Shown: positions 32,700 through 40,656 of the stretch, in pieces
How the letters are laid out: every line of letters starts with the position of its first letter
How positions within the stretch are numbered: position 1 is the first letter of the stretch
DNA from: Paenibacillus tuaregi
Lineage (GTDB): Bacteria; Bacillota; Bacilli; Paenibacillales; Paenibacillaceae
Length of the DNA stretch: 64,000 bases
Assembly: GCF_900086655.1 (NCBI RefSeq)
Contig: NZ_LT575476.1
Span: 17,785 to 81,784 of the forward strand
Direction: 5' to 3'
Position numbers and translations under genes: made by a program
The notes under the pieces: generated by a model
Database searches by the model: none
Seen by the model: only the letters and a program-made list of their open reading frames with translations
What the model was told of the DNA's origin: nothing

Positions 32700-33272
32700 G
32701 TGAATCGGGCGGAGCCTATCAACTGGCTAAATCTAGATTATCTGCGGCAGGGTGGCGAGAATCAGAGACAAGTATATGAAATCCTGCAGACTGGCCGATT
32801 TCTTAAAATTTTGGAAGAGTATACTCCTATTCTAGTCGGCACGATTCCGCTAGGGATCGAGGTGGATGGCAGTGATCTGGATATCATTTGCGAGATATAT
32901 GACCTTGACCGGTTTGAACAAGAGCTGATGGAGAGCTTTCAGCATTACCACGGATTTACTCTGTCTAGAAGATCGGTGAACGGACTTAAGCGGATAAAAG
33001 CAAACTTTCAAGTGGAGGCTTGGCCTGTAGAGATTTTTGGGCAGCCTGTGCCTACCAGGCAGCAGAATGGATATAAGCACATGCTTATTGAGCACCGGAT
33101 GCTGCGGCTATACGGGGAGGACTTTAAGCAAGATGTGATAAGATTGAAGGCTGGGGGAGTTAAGACGGAACCCGCTTTTGCTGAGCTGCTGGGTCTATCC
33201 GGCGACCCTTATCAAGCCCTGCTGGAGTTGTTCGATTCAAGTGATCAGGAGCTGAAAGATCTCTTCCTCTAA
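32700..33272 (+). CDS. DUF4269 family protein, nucleotidyltransferase-like
   Basis: 190 aa. It contains PINWLNLDYLRQGG, YTPILVGTIPLGIEVDGSDLDIIC (strand, G-S-D-L-D-I pattern), NFQVEAWPVEIFGQ and a C-terminal helical part, as in DUF4269. The GSDLDI block resembles the metal-binding strand of nucleotidyltransferases, though the reaction is unproven. The start is GTG with AAAGGGGG 8 bases upstream. It is 10 bases before the phosphatase-like gene. Confidence 0.82.
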   Translation: MNRAEPINWLNLDYLRQGGENQRQVYEILQTGRFLKILEEYTPILVGTIPLGIEVDGSDLDIICEIYDLDRFEQELMESFQHYHGFTLSRRSVNGLKRIKANFQVEAWPVEIFGQPVPTRQQNGYKHMLIEHRMLRLYGEDFKQDVIRLKAGGVKTEPAFAELLGLSGDPYQALLELFDSSDQELKDLFL

Positions 33273-33282
33273 TTTCTACTCA

Positions 33283-33627
33283 TTGGAGTTGATTGGAATT
33301 AAGCTTTTATTTGTTTGCAGTCGCAATAAGTGGAGAAGCCTGACAGCTGAGAAAATATTTAGCCGGCATGATCAGTATCAGGTCAGATCGGCGGGCACGG
33401 AAGAGAGTGCAAGAATCAGAGTGACGGCTGGTCACATTGGATGGGCTGATCTTATTTTTGTCATGGAGAAAAAGCATGCCCGTAGGCTTCAAGAGAAATT
33501 TGGGGCAGAGCTTTACGGCAAAAAAGTCATCCGATTGGATATTCCTGACGAGTACCCATTCATGGATGAAGAGCTCGTGGAGATTTTGAAATCGAGAGTT
33601 TCTGAATATATTGAACTACCGGAGTGA
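33283..33627 (+). CDS. Low-molecular-weight protein tyrosine phosphatase-like protein
   Basis: 114 aa, shorter than usual (about 150). The phosphate-binding loop is present near the N-terminus as LLFVCSRNKWRSLTAEKIF (C-x5-R-S), followed by VRSAGTEESA and WADLIFVMEKKHARRL. The general-acid region is DIPDEYPFMD. The start is uncertain: TTG 33283 has no good site, and GGAG at 33285 would fit ATT at 33298, one base away from ATG. The gene follows the DUF4269 gene by 10 bases, so both may be one transcript. Confidence 0.8.
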   Translation: MELIGIKLLFVCSRNKWRSLTAEKIFSRHDQYQVRSAGTEESARIRVTAGHIGWADLIFVMEKKHARRLQEKFGAELYGKKVIRLDIPDEYPFMDEELVEILKSRVSEYIELPE

Positions 33628-33685
33628 ATTAATGAAGCTTTAGCTATCTAATCCTATGGAATTACCTCTTTTGCATCGAGGGGTG

Positions 33686-33741
33686 TATAATATTGGAAGT
33701 GACTATAAGACCCAGCCTAGGATGACCAATCAGGCTGGGTC
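33686..33741 (+). promoter_or_regulatory. TATAAT box and leader hairpin before the YdcF-like gene
   Basis: TATAAT at 33686-33691 is followed by a perfect 10-base stem (GACCCAGCCT / AGGCTGGGTC, 33709-33741) with a 13-base loop and no T-run. If transcription starts near 33698 the hairpin would sit at the 5' end of the message. No convincing -35 is seen. Confidence 0.35.
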
Positions 33742-33788
33742 GTGTGCTATCGTAGAGCAGAATGAACACGGTGTGGAGGGGAATAAGG

Positions 33789-34532
33789 ATGAAATTTTGG
33801 CCTGAAGATGCGCGTCCGAACTTGTACATCGAGGTTCCCCTTGCGGTCGTCTGTCTGATCCTTGCCGTACTGTTCAGAGAGAACTTCACTGCCGCGTTTA
33901 TCTGTGTGGCTGCCCTAATTGTGTTGGTCGTGCGGATGATAGATTGGAAGCGGCATGTGATTCTGCGGAGGGCAGTGACCGCATCAGCGGTACTCGTGGC
34001 GGTTTCTTTTCTAGTCGTGGAAGCTTTCGTTTTTTCTGGGTTTGGGACACATGACGAGCCTGCGGGAGGAGTGGATTATGTGATTATCTTAGGTTCAGGG
34101 CTGAAGGGAACGGAGTTGTCGTTAACGCTGAAGCAGCGTCTGGATGCCAGTCTACCCTATCTGAACCAGCATAAGGCCGTCCCGGTGATTGTATCGGGCG
34201 GAAGGGGACCGGGGGAGGACATCACGGAAGCGGAGGCCATGAAGAGGTATTTGGTGGATAGGGGAATATCCGAAGAACGCATTCTGCTGGAAGACCGCTC
34301 TACCAGCACCAAGGAGAATCTATTGTTCTCCAAAACGATCATCCAGGGCCGGGGCGGGAAGAGCCTTAAGATTCTGATTGTGACTAGTGATTTTCACATG
34401 TTCAGAGCGAAGTATATCGCAAGATCGTTAGGGTACAACGAGGTATACGGCTTGGCTGGAGAGTCCCCGCTATATTTAAAGCCGATGAATTTGATTCGGG
34501 AGTATCTTGCTGTTATCAAAGCCTTACTGTAA
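33789..34532 (+). CDS. YdcF-like (DUF218) membrane protein
   Basis: 247 aa: three hydrophobic N-terminal helices (about residues 14-30, 33-52 and 63-83), then a DUF218 domain. Its signatures are VDYVIILGSGLKG, PVIVSGGRGPGEDITEAEAM, ILLEDRSTSTKENL and LIVTSDFHMFRA. This domain is found in YdcF, SanA and ElyC, linked to envelope polysaccharide or nucleotide binding. ATG 33789 has a GGAGGGG site 8 bases before. Confidence 0.9.
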   Translation: MKFWPEDARPNLYIEVPLAVVCLILAVLFRENFTAAFICVAALIVLVVRMIDWKRHVILRRAVTASAVLVAVSFLVVEAFVFSGFGTHDEPAGGVDYVIILGSGLKGTELSLTLKQRLDASLPYLNQHKAVPVIVSGGRGPGEDITEAEAMKRYLVDRGISEERILLEDRSTSTKENLLFSKTIIQGRGGKSLKILIVTSDFHMFRAKYIARSLGYNEVYGLAGESPLYLKPMNLIREYLAVIKALL

Positions 34533-34607
34533 CTAGGCGGTGAAGCACAATGGATTCGGCGGCGTACAAGAAATTATACATACATTATGGAATGGTGGAG
34601 GAGCTTG

Positions 34608-35048
34608 ATGACAGAACCTATTATTTATGGAGCCGTGCTGCTTCTGTTTTATCGCAATGAGGGAACGGAGGTCCTTCTGCTCAAACGGGCTGGAACAGGG
34701 TATGCCGATGGGCAGTGGAGTGTTGTTGCAGGTAGAATGGATGGGGGAGAAGAGGTAAAGGTCGCGGCAGTCCGCGAGGCGAAGGAGGAAGCCGGAGTGG
34801 TTATTGACCCGTCCGGGATCGAGGTTGTGGGTGTGATGCACAGACGCAATGGAAGCTCCGAGTGGGTGGACTTTTACCTCAAGGTCCACGCCTGGGAAGG
34901 AGAAATCATGAACTGCGAGCCCCATAAATGCGAGGATCTTAGGTGGTTCAACATTCATGAGCTTCCTGTGGATACCATACCTTATGTGGCTGAAGCAGTG
35001 CGCAGAGATCACAGCTCCATGTGGTTTGTAAGCGAGGGCTGGGAGTAG
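34608..35048 (+). CDS. NUDIX hydrolase
   Basis: 146 aa. It starts with GAVLLLFYRNEGTEVLLLKR and has GQWSVVAGRMDGGEEVKV then AAVREAKEEAGV, which complete a Nudix box with REx2EE. Strand VVGVMHRRN and the closing WFNIHELP are as expected. The substrate is unknown. The start at ATG 34608 is favoured by GGAGGAG 6 bases upstream; an earlier ATG at 34587 has none. Confidence 0.92.
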   Translation: MTEPIIYGAVLLLFYRNEGTEVLLLKRAGTGYADGQWSVVAGRMDGGEEVKVAAVREAKEEAGVVIDPSGIEVVGVMHRRNGSSEWVDFYLKVHAWEGEIMNCEPHKCEDLRWFNIHELPVDTIPYVAEAVRRDHSSMWFVSEGWE

Positions 35049-35106
35049 GCAAGTTAAGCAAGCATAACATACTGGAAAAAGAGTCTGAGGAGGAGGGTGG
35101 TTTGAT

Positions 35107-35286
35107 ATGAGCTTTGTCTGGGAGAGCGCGGTGATTACCTTAATTTTCCTAGTATTGGCTGCCTTACTGATTGTGGTCTTAGTCAGGACCCTTAGAAATC
35201 GGTCAAGGATCTCCAGAGATAGCAGCCAAAGGCAGGAGCGGATTGAGAATAAGCTGGATGAGTTGGCCGGAAATAAACCTCGTTAG
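35107..35286 (+). CDS. Small single-helix membrane protein (DUF4083-like)
   Basis: 59 aa: one N-terminal helix (VITLIFLVLAALLIVVLV), then a basic and acidic tail (RNRSRISRDSSQRQERIENK). The plan, a helix followed by a coiled tail ending in a LDEL motif, resembles DUF4083-type proteins. An AGGAGG site lies 13 bases upstream. Function unknown. Confidence 0.6.
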   Translation: MSFVWESAVITLIFLVLAALLIVVLVRTLRNRSRISRDSSQRQERIENKLDELAGNKPR

Positions 35287-35366
35287 AACGCCAGGAACGC
35301 AGATTCCTCGTCATCATCTGATTAGGAAATTAGGGGTATTGACCGCCATTAGGAACGAGGTGAACT

Positions 35367-35663
35367 ATGGATCCTCTGGTTAAAGAGTTCAGAGCCAAGC
35401 TTTTATATAAGCTTGTTCTTATCCTGTCTGTGTCCGGAAGTGTGCTGGTCGTGGGGTTTAATCTATTTAAAAATAAACTGCTCAGCGAACTCACCTTGTT
35501 TGCGTCCCTTCCTCTTATGTTATTTGTTTACGCGATATACGTGTTCTCGCTTCTGCTGTCTTTATTATACTTCCTGTTTAACCGTTCATTTCCCTGGCAA
35601 AGGAGATGGATCGCGCTCCTTGTTGGTCTGTGTGCATGGTTGGTCACAACCACGCTGCTCTGA
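35367..35663 (+). CDS. Three-helix membrane protein, unknown
   Basis: 98 aa with hydrophobic segments near residues 13-31, 40-66 and 77-96. No motif. ATG with GAGGTG 7 bases before. It lies 65 bases before the oxidoreductase gene. Confidence 0.6.
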   Translation: MDPLVKEFRAKLLYKLVLILSVSGSVLVVGFNLFKNKLLSELTLFASLPLMLFVYAIYVFSLLLSLLYFLFNRSFPWQRRWIALLVGLCAWLVTTTLL

Positions 35664-35727
35664 TCATTGGTATGGGACGGAGTACAGTCAGGTAAGAATG
35701 CTCAAGTGGAAGGAGAGGGAAGACCGT

Positions 35728-36813
35728 ATGGCTAAAATTCGGGTTGGTATCATAGGCACAGGATTTGGAGCGTCGGTACATGCTCCTATATTCGCCCTGC
35801 ATGAAGGCTTTGAAGTGAAATCGGTGGCCAGTGTACACCGGGGAATCACCGACATGACAGAAAGAGGCCTTGCGGCCGTGAAGCTGTATCCGGACTGGCG
35901 TCAAATGCTGGAGCAGGAGAACCTGGATCTGGTCACCATTGCATCAGCGCCGGACCGACATTGTGAAATGGCCTTGGCCGCCCTCCAACAGGGGGTCAAC
36001 ATTCTGTGTGAGAAGCCTCTCGGACTCAGCGCTGACCAGACCAAGAGCATGCTTCAAGGCCTGAATCAATCGGGAATGCAAGGCTTTGTTAACTTTCAAT
36101 GGAGGCTGACCCCGGTGAGACAGCGGATCAAGGAACTGCTGAGTCAGAAGGCTGTGGGGGAGATTCAGCACATCAAGTATCAGGGGAGCTTCTCAGGATA
36201 TCAGAGCCTGGTCTTTGCCCCACGAGGATGGGAGGCAAGGAGATCATCCGGTGGCGGCATGCTCTATGCCATAGGTTCACACATGATTGACTCTCTGATG
36301 TGGTGGATGGAAGAGCGGATTACTACCGTCTACGCCGAGCTAAATACGCATGTCCCAAGATATGAAGGGAATAACGCTACCGAAATCCGGGATGCCGATG
36401 ATGCTTTTAGCGCTTTAGGGCGATTTGAGAGTGGAGTGTCTTTTGCCATGGAATTGTTCTATCCGGCTGTTCAGGGGAACGGTTGGTCAATGGAGATCTT
36501 CGGCACCCGAGGGACATTGCATATGAAGAACGACCGGGAGATTTGGATCAGTACCGGCGGCGATTACCGGGAGGTTTCTGTACCCACCTGTCATCTTCCT
36601 AAGTCTCTGTCCTCACCGGCAAATCTATATTATAACGGATTATCCCAGATGGCCCAGGGAATCTACCATGCGCTGACCAGAGCGAAGACGGACACTTCGG
36701 GTCAGAGGGATGTCCCCACTTTCCTGGAAGGTCATCAGGTGCAGCTGGTGATGGATGCGATGCTGTTATCTTCCGCAGAAGGGCGGAGGGTGAGTATTGA
36801 TTACAGTCTGTAG
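35728..36813 (+). CDS. Gfo/Idh/MocA family NAD(P)-dependent oxidoreductase
   Basis: 361 aa. The N-terminal Rossmann fold has VGIIGTGFGASVHAP (GxGxxG, residues 6-20), then a DLVTIASAPDRHCEM block and ILCEKPLGLSA with the conserved EKP. The second domain has SSGGGMLYAIGSHMIDSL, where the H is the usual catalytic or substrate residue, and a mixed beta-sheet to the end. Such enzymes oxidise or reduce sugars or cyclitols; the substrate is not readable. ATG 35728 has an AAGGAGAGG site. The longer upstream frame overlaps the previous gene and is not used. Confidence 0.92.
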   Translation: MAKIRVGIIGTGFGASVHAPIFALHEGFEVKSVASVHRGITDMTERGLAAVKLYPDWRQMLEQENLDLVTIASAPDRHCEMALAALQQGVNILCEKPLGLSADQTKSMLQGLNQSGMQGFVNFQWRLTPVRQRIKELLSQKAVGEIQHIKYQGSFSGYQSLVFAPRGWEARRSSGGGMLYAIGSHMIDSLMWWMEERITTVYAELNTHVPRYEGNNATEIRDADDAFSALGRFESGVSFAMELFYPAVQGNGWSMEIFGTRGTLHMKNDREIWISTGGDYREVSVPTCHLPKSLSSPANLYYNGLSQMAQGIYHALTRAKTDTSGQRDVPTFLEGHQVQLVMDAMLLSSAEGRRVSIDYSL

Positions 36814-36839
36814 ACGGAAATGGCTGAGCCCAATAAGGA

Positions 36840-37736
36840 GTGGTTTCTTTGAAGGATTCTGTGCATACGGTAACTTACTCTATGGACGGCGTCTCCTGGC
36901 AGCTTAGGGCGCCCCACGATTTTGCATGGCTGGTGGCTTTGGGAAAGGTGTTTGCGGTGTTTGACCAGCAGGACTCCGGCAATTTGTCGTTTGGCGTAAC
37001 GACTCCATCCGGGAACAAATTCATCAAATACGCCGGAGCTCCCACGCTAGCGTATTCTGGAGATGTTCAGGCGGCTGTTGCCCGACTTCAGCAGGCCGTT
37101 AGGGTGTATGAGGATTTAGATCATCCTGCTTTAATCAAGCTGTGCGGCCATGGACCAGCCGGTCAAGGATACGCTGCCGTGTTCGAATGGAATGAAGGGG
37201 AGAATCTCCATCCGCATTGGTCGTTTCCTCCACCTGCCAAGTAGGAGCATCCAGACTCCCCTTATTACAGATATAAGCAGCTGCCGATCATGCAGAGAGT
37301 CTGTTCGGAGAATGAAATTTTTGATTTTCACGAGCATGTCGAGCGTCAGGGATATGTGGCCGTGGATTTTTATGATGGCAGTATCCTTTACAACTTCAGT
37401 TCTAATAAGACCACGGTTTGTGATATAGACTTGTATCATAAGGGAGCATTTGTGAATCGGATGGGCAGGTTGTGGGGCTCCAGCCGTTTCATGGCTCCGG
37501 AAGAATTCCGGCTTGATGCCACCATTGATGGGATAACGAATGTGTTCGTTATGGGCGCGGTAGCTTTTGGTCTGCTCGGCGGAGAACATGACCGTTCCCT
37601 GGAGAAATGGGAAGCTGGGGAGAAGCTTTACAAGGTCGCAGCGAAGGCCGTCCAGACCCATCGTCAGGACCGCTACGCGAGCGTAGCGGAGCTTAATCGG
37701 GCCTGGCGGCAGGCACAGAAGGGTGTACATAGTTAA
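36840..37736 (+). pseudogene. Protein-kinase-like gene interrupted by in-frame TAG
   Basis: One frame runs from GTG 36840 to TAA at 37736 with a single TAG at 37242. It encodes about 298 residues. Kinase-like landmarks: KFIKYAG (lysine of strand 3), VYEDLDHPALIKL (helix C and strand 4), AAVFEWNEGENLH (hinge), then after the stop GYVAVDFYDGSILYN (degenerate catalytic loop), VCDIDLY (in place of DFG), SSRFMAPEEF (APE) and YASVAELNRAW. The catalytic loop lacks a standard HRD, so even an intact protein might be a pseudokinase. Both halves look fully preserved, which suggests a recent mutation, an error, or read-through. Confidence 0.7.
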
Positions 37737-37893
37737 GGATACAGCAGCACGGGATGATTACCCCTGGCAAACGATCGATCCGGCTATGAAGTTTTATGCT
37801 CTGTACTCTAAGGCATGTGGAGATGTGATGGTGGCCAACGGGTCTAGGAAGCCTCCAGCTGTCAATTCAAATATCACAATCAGAAGGAAGTGA
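37723..37893 (+). CDS. Short unknown ORF overlapping the kinase-like gene
   Basis: A 56-codon frame from GTG 37723 reads RDDYPWQTIDPAMKFYALYSKACG split in two halves and ends RKPPAVNSNITIRRK. The codons look protein-like. It has a poor ribosome site (AGAAGG touching the start). It may be a small gene or a leftover of a larger one. No family recognised. Confidence 0.35.
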   Translation: MYIVKDTAARDDYPWQTIDPAMKFYALYSKACGDVMVANGSRKPPAVNSNITIRRK

Positions 37894-37898
37894 ATGTG

Positions 37899-38417
37899 AT
37901 GAGGTCAAGTATAGATATTCTTGAATTAACCTCGGCAATACCGGAACAGCTTGATGAGCTCTCCAGACTGCTTATTGATGTTGTGAACGAGGGAGCTTCC
38001 GTTGGTTTTCTTCCACCGCTTGAAGTGGAGGAAGCGAATGCTTACTGGAGGCAGGTGAATGAACCGGGTGTAAAATTGTGGGCAGCCGTTCAGGATGGCC
38101 GAATCATAGGAACGGTCCAGCTTCAACTGGCAGGGAAGAAGAATGCGCTGCACCGGGCGGAGATCGCCAAGCTCATGGTTCACCCGGCAAGCCGCCGGAA
38201 CGGCTTGGCCAAGCGGCTGATGCTGACCGCCGAAGAGGCGGCACATCAGGAAGGTCGTACACTGCTGGTGCTCGATACTAGGGAAGGAGACCCTTCCAAT
38301 CTTTTATATCAGTCTCTCGGTTATATCGAGGCAGGCCGTATTCCCGGGTTTGCTATGTCAGCCGGGGGAAGTCTGGATGCTACCGTGATTTACTATAAAG
38401 ATTTGCGGGAGCCCTAA
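37899..38417 (+). CDS. GNAT family N-acetyltransferase
   Basis: 172 aa. It has SVGFLPPLEVEEANAYW, KLWAAVQDGRIIGTVQLQL, AEIAKLMVHPASRRNGLAKRLM (beta-4 and RRxGLA acetyl-CoA loop), TLLVLDTREGDPSN and LYQSLGYIEAGRIPGFA. The pattern fits a common GNAT group of Bacillales that includes putative resistance-type enzymes, but the substrate is unknown. Start ATG 37899 with AAGGAAG about 9 bases upstream. Confidence 0.92.
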   Translation: MRSSIDILELTSAIPEQLDELSRLLIDVVNEGASVGFLPPLEVEEANAYWRQVNEPGVKLWAAVQDGRIIGTVQLQLAGKKNALHRAEIAKLMVHPASRRNGLAKRLMLTAEEAAHQEGRTLLVLDTREGDPSNLLYQSLGYIEAGRIPGFAMSAGGSLDATVIYYKDLREP

Positions 38418-38448
38418 GACAGACTGGACTCAGTAGGAATAGGAGGAA

Positions 38449-38937
38449 ATGATGAATTATATGATTAGAGCTGTCAACGTACAGGATGTTCCTTTTCTAT
38501 GGGAGATGCTCTATGCTTCCATCTATGTTCCAGCAGGGCAACCTCCTGTGAGCAGAGACATTCTAAAGGAGCCGGCATTAGCTAAGTATGTGGAAGGCTG
38601 GGGCCGCAAGGGCGACATCGGATATATCGCCATGGATGAAGCTGGTCGATCCATAGGCTCCATCACATGCCGGTTGTTTGATGAGATCAGCCAAGGGTTC
38701 GGTTATGTGGATCAGGAGACCCCCGAGCTTGGCATGGCTATCCTTGAGGCCTACAGGGGCAAAGGGTTGGGAACTGCGCTAATGAGCAAACTGCTAGATG
38801 AGGTCCACAGGCAGGGGATCAAACAGGTCTCGTTAAGTGTGGACCCCGATAACTATGCGGTCCGGTTGTATAAGAAGTTTGGCTTTCGGGAGGTCGGCGT
38901 GGTAGGAACTTCCATAACTATGGTGGCCAAGTTGTAG
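38449..38937 (+). CDS. GNAT family N-acetyltransferase
   Basis: 162 aa. It opens IRAVNVQDVPFLWEMLY and has GDIGYIAMDEAGRSIGSI, ELGMAILEAYRGKGLGTALM (beta-4 and RGKGLG loop), VSLSVDPDNYAVRLYKK and FGFREVG. This is the typical single-domain form. AGGAGG lies just before ATG 38449 and ATG 38452; either may start. It is the last plus-strand gene of the island, 31 bases downstream of another GNAT gene. Confidence 0.92.
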   Translation: MMNYMIRAVNVQDVPFLWEMLYASIYVPAGQPPVSRDILKEPALAKYVEGWGRKGDIGYIAMDEAGRSIGSITCRLFDEISQGFGYVDQETPELGMAILEAYRGKGLGTALMSKLLDEVHRQGIKQVSLSVDPDNYAVRLYKKFGFREVGVVGTSITMVAKL

Positions 38938-38967
38938 AAAGAACTGCATGAACACTCTGCCCCGCTC

Positions 38968-39258
38968 CTATTCTCCCTTGGAATTCATGGTGTATCCAGC
39001 CAGAGAACTTAGCGATGACTTGGAATTCCCGATACTGTTAAGGGATGGATCATAGTCAAGCCTATTCAGAATTGTGTTCAATTTCGTTTTATTCTCCGCG
39101 AGCCGATCAAGAATCATGCCTAGGGAGATGAAGATGATGCCTGATGTGAACATGCTGAACCAGGTAATCAGGGTCAGTAGAAATTCGCCGCGTATAATAC
39201 CAAAGATAAAACCGGTAACTAAAATAAGGTAGCCCGTAACCTTTAATATTGCTGACAT
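38968..39258 (-). CDS. Two-helix membrane protein, unknown
   Basis: 96 aa with hydrophobic segments at residues 5-23 and 28-50, then a soluble tail rich in Ser, Asn and Leu (NSKSSLSSLAGYTMNSKGE). Strong GGAGG site before ATG on the minus strand. It is the right-hand end of the island. No family recognised. Confidence 0.65.
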   Translation of the reverse strand: MSAILKVTGYLILVTGFIFGIIRGEFLLTLITWFSMFTSGIIFISLGMILDRLAENKTKLNTILNRLDYDPSLNSIGNSKSSLSSLAGYTMNSKGE

Positions 39259-39816
39259 AATATTACCTCCACGTCCATTTTTATCTAGAATATCAGGAAT
39301 ATTAGCTCTCAGCTAACCGTCATGTTTCTTTGGCAGTTCTGTTATCGCCGTTGTTTGAGGGTGGATGAAAAATGTGGTTATTCATAGCTCCGAAAGTATC
39401 ATAGATTCTTTCAAATTGGCAGCTGTTTGATGGTGATGTGTAGTCAGGTCGATCCTCATTGTTTCTGCACAGAATCGGCGGTATCATCTTGCTGGGGATT
39501 GCTGTAGTCCTGTTTATCAACTGTCTTAAGTTTAATTAAACCTCTTTCATCCAACATATCCATCTGACCAAAGAAAATTAGATGCCGTTGTAGGGTTTAA
39601 CCCGCTGTTCATCAGGCTCTCCAATCCATATATTGCTGAAGATTTCACACCCTGCTGACATAAGTCGCATCCCTGCCCATCTTGTGTTATTATACATTTT
39701 GTTTGGTACAATATAGGAAGTGAAGCTTTCGCAAGAAGTGTAACTGGAGAACCCGTTTTGGTTAGGGGCTTTATATGGCGGCTAAACACTATTCTGACGG
39801 AAAGAAGGTATATACG
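39259..39816. other. Spacer between the island and speE, with a gene remnant
   Basis: No intact gene. At about 39466-39540 a plus-strand frame reads LFLHRIGGIILLGIAVVL and LFINCLKFN before TAA, the end of a lost membrane protein. Near 39680-39715 TACAAT (39706-39711) with an upstream TTGTGT may be the speE promoter, though the spacing is about 19. Confidence 0.5.
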
Positions 39817-40644
39817 ATGGAATTGTGGTTTACTGAGAAACAGACACCGGCATTCGGCATTACAGCGAAGATCCGGGAAACGTTTGTAACGGAGAAGACG
39901 GATTTTCAAGATTTGGCGATGATTGACACTGAGGAATTTGGACGCATGCTCGTTCTAGATGGCATGGTCATGACTACGATCAAAGATGAATTCGTCTATC
40001 ATGAAATGGTTGCTCATCCGGCGCTGTTTACACACCCTAATCCAAAGCACGTGCTCGTAGTGGGCGGCGGTGACGGTGGGGTTATCCGTGAAGTGCTGAA
40101 GCACCCTGCTGTAGAGAAAGCTGTACTTGTAGAAATCGATGGGAAAGTCATTGAATACTCCAAGAAATACCTGCCTGAAATCGCCGGCGAGCTGGACAAT
40201 CCTCGTGTAGAGGTGCTGGTGAATGACGGTTACATGCATATTATCGAAAATAAAAATAAATACGATGTCATCATGGTCGATTCCACGGAACCTGTGGGCC
40301 CGGCGGCTCCGCTGTTTGAACGCGGCTTCTACCAAGGTATTCATGAAGCTCTGAAGGATGACGGGATCTTCGTTGCCCAGACCGACAACCCTTGGTTTAA
40401 GGCCGATCTGATCCAAAAGGTTAACAAAGACGTCAAAGAAATCTTCCCGATCGTTCGTGTCTATGGCGCGAATATCCCAACTTACCCAAGTGGTCTGTGG
40501 ACGTTCACTATGGGAAGTAAAACTCATGATCCACTGCAAGTGGACGAGACTCAAATTCCTGAGATCGAGACGAAATACTACACACCGCGCCTGCACAAAG
40601 CTGCGTTCGTGCTGCCTAAATTCGTTGAAGATCTGGTGAAATAG
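39817..40644 (+). CDS. speE: Spermidine synthase (polyamine aminopropyltransferase)
   Basis: Transfers an aminopropyl group from decarboxylated S-adenosylmethionine to putrescine. 275 aa, the usual length. Landmarks: [25 protein letters not shown], the nucleotide loop [14 protein letters not shown] (about residues 79-92), [31 protein letters not shown] (catalytic D and gatekeeping loop) and [12 protein letters not shown] 39817 follows an AAGAAGG site. speB follows after 12 bases with its own AGGAGG. The pair makes and uses putrescine, so agmatine goes to putrescine and then spermidine in one operon. A shared terminator is at 41562-41610. Confidence 0.96.
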   Translation: MELWFTEKQTPAFGITAKIRETFVTEKTDFQDLAMIDTEEFGRMLVLDGMVMTTIKDEFVYHEMVAHPALFTHPNPKHVLVVGGGDGGVIREVLKHPAVEKAVLVEIDGKVIEYSKKYLPEIAGELDNPRVEVLVNDGYMHIIENKNKYDVIMVDSTEPVGPAAPLFERGFYQGIHEALKDDGIFVAQTDNPWFKADLIQKVNKDVKEIFPIVRVYGANIPTYPSGLWTFTMGSKTHDPLQVDETQIPEIETKYYTPRLHKAAFVLPKFVEDLVK

Positions 40645-40656
40645 GAGGCTGTTTAT

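Noticed and set aside
24248..37244. Reassignment of TAG to an amino acid
   Set aside because: Several intact conserved genes in the window end with TAG exactly where their families end (speE, speB, argS, murZ).
13452..39258. Integron-like cassette array
   Set aside because: The layout of small co-oriented genes is similar, but I found no repeated recombination sites between genes and no integrase.
13452..39258. Prophage or integrative element
   Set aside because: No phage structural, replication, integrase or conjugation genes, no tRNA at either edge and no visible attachment repeats.
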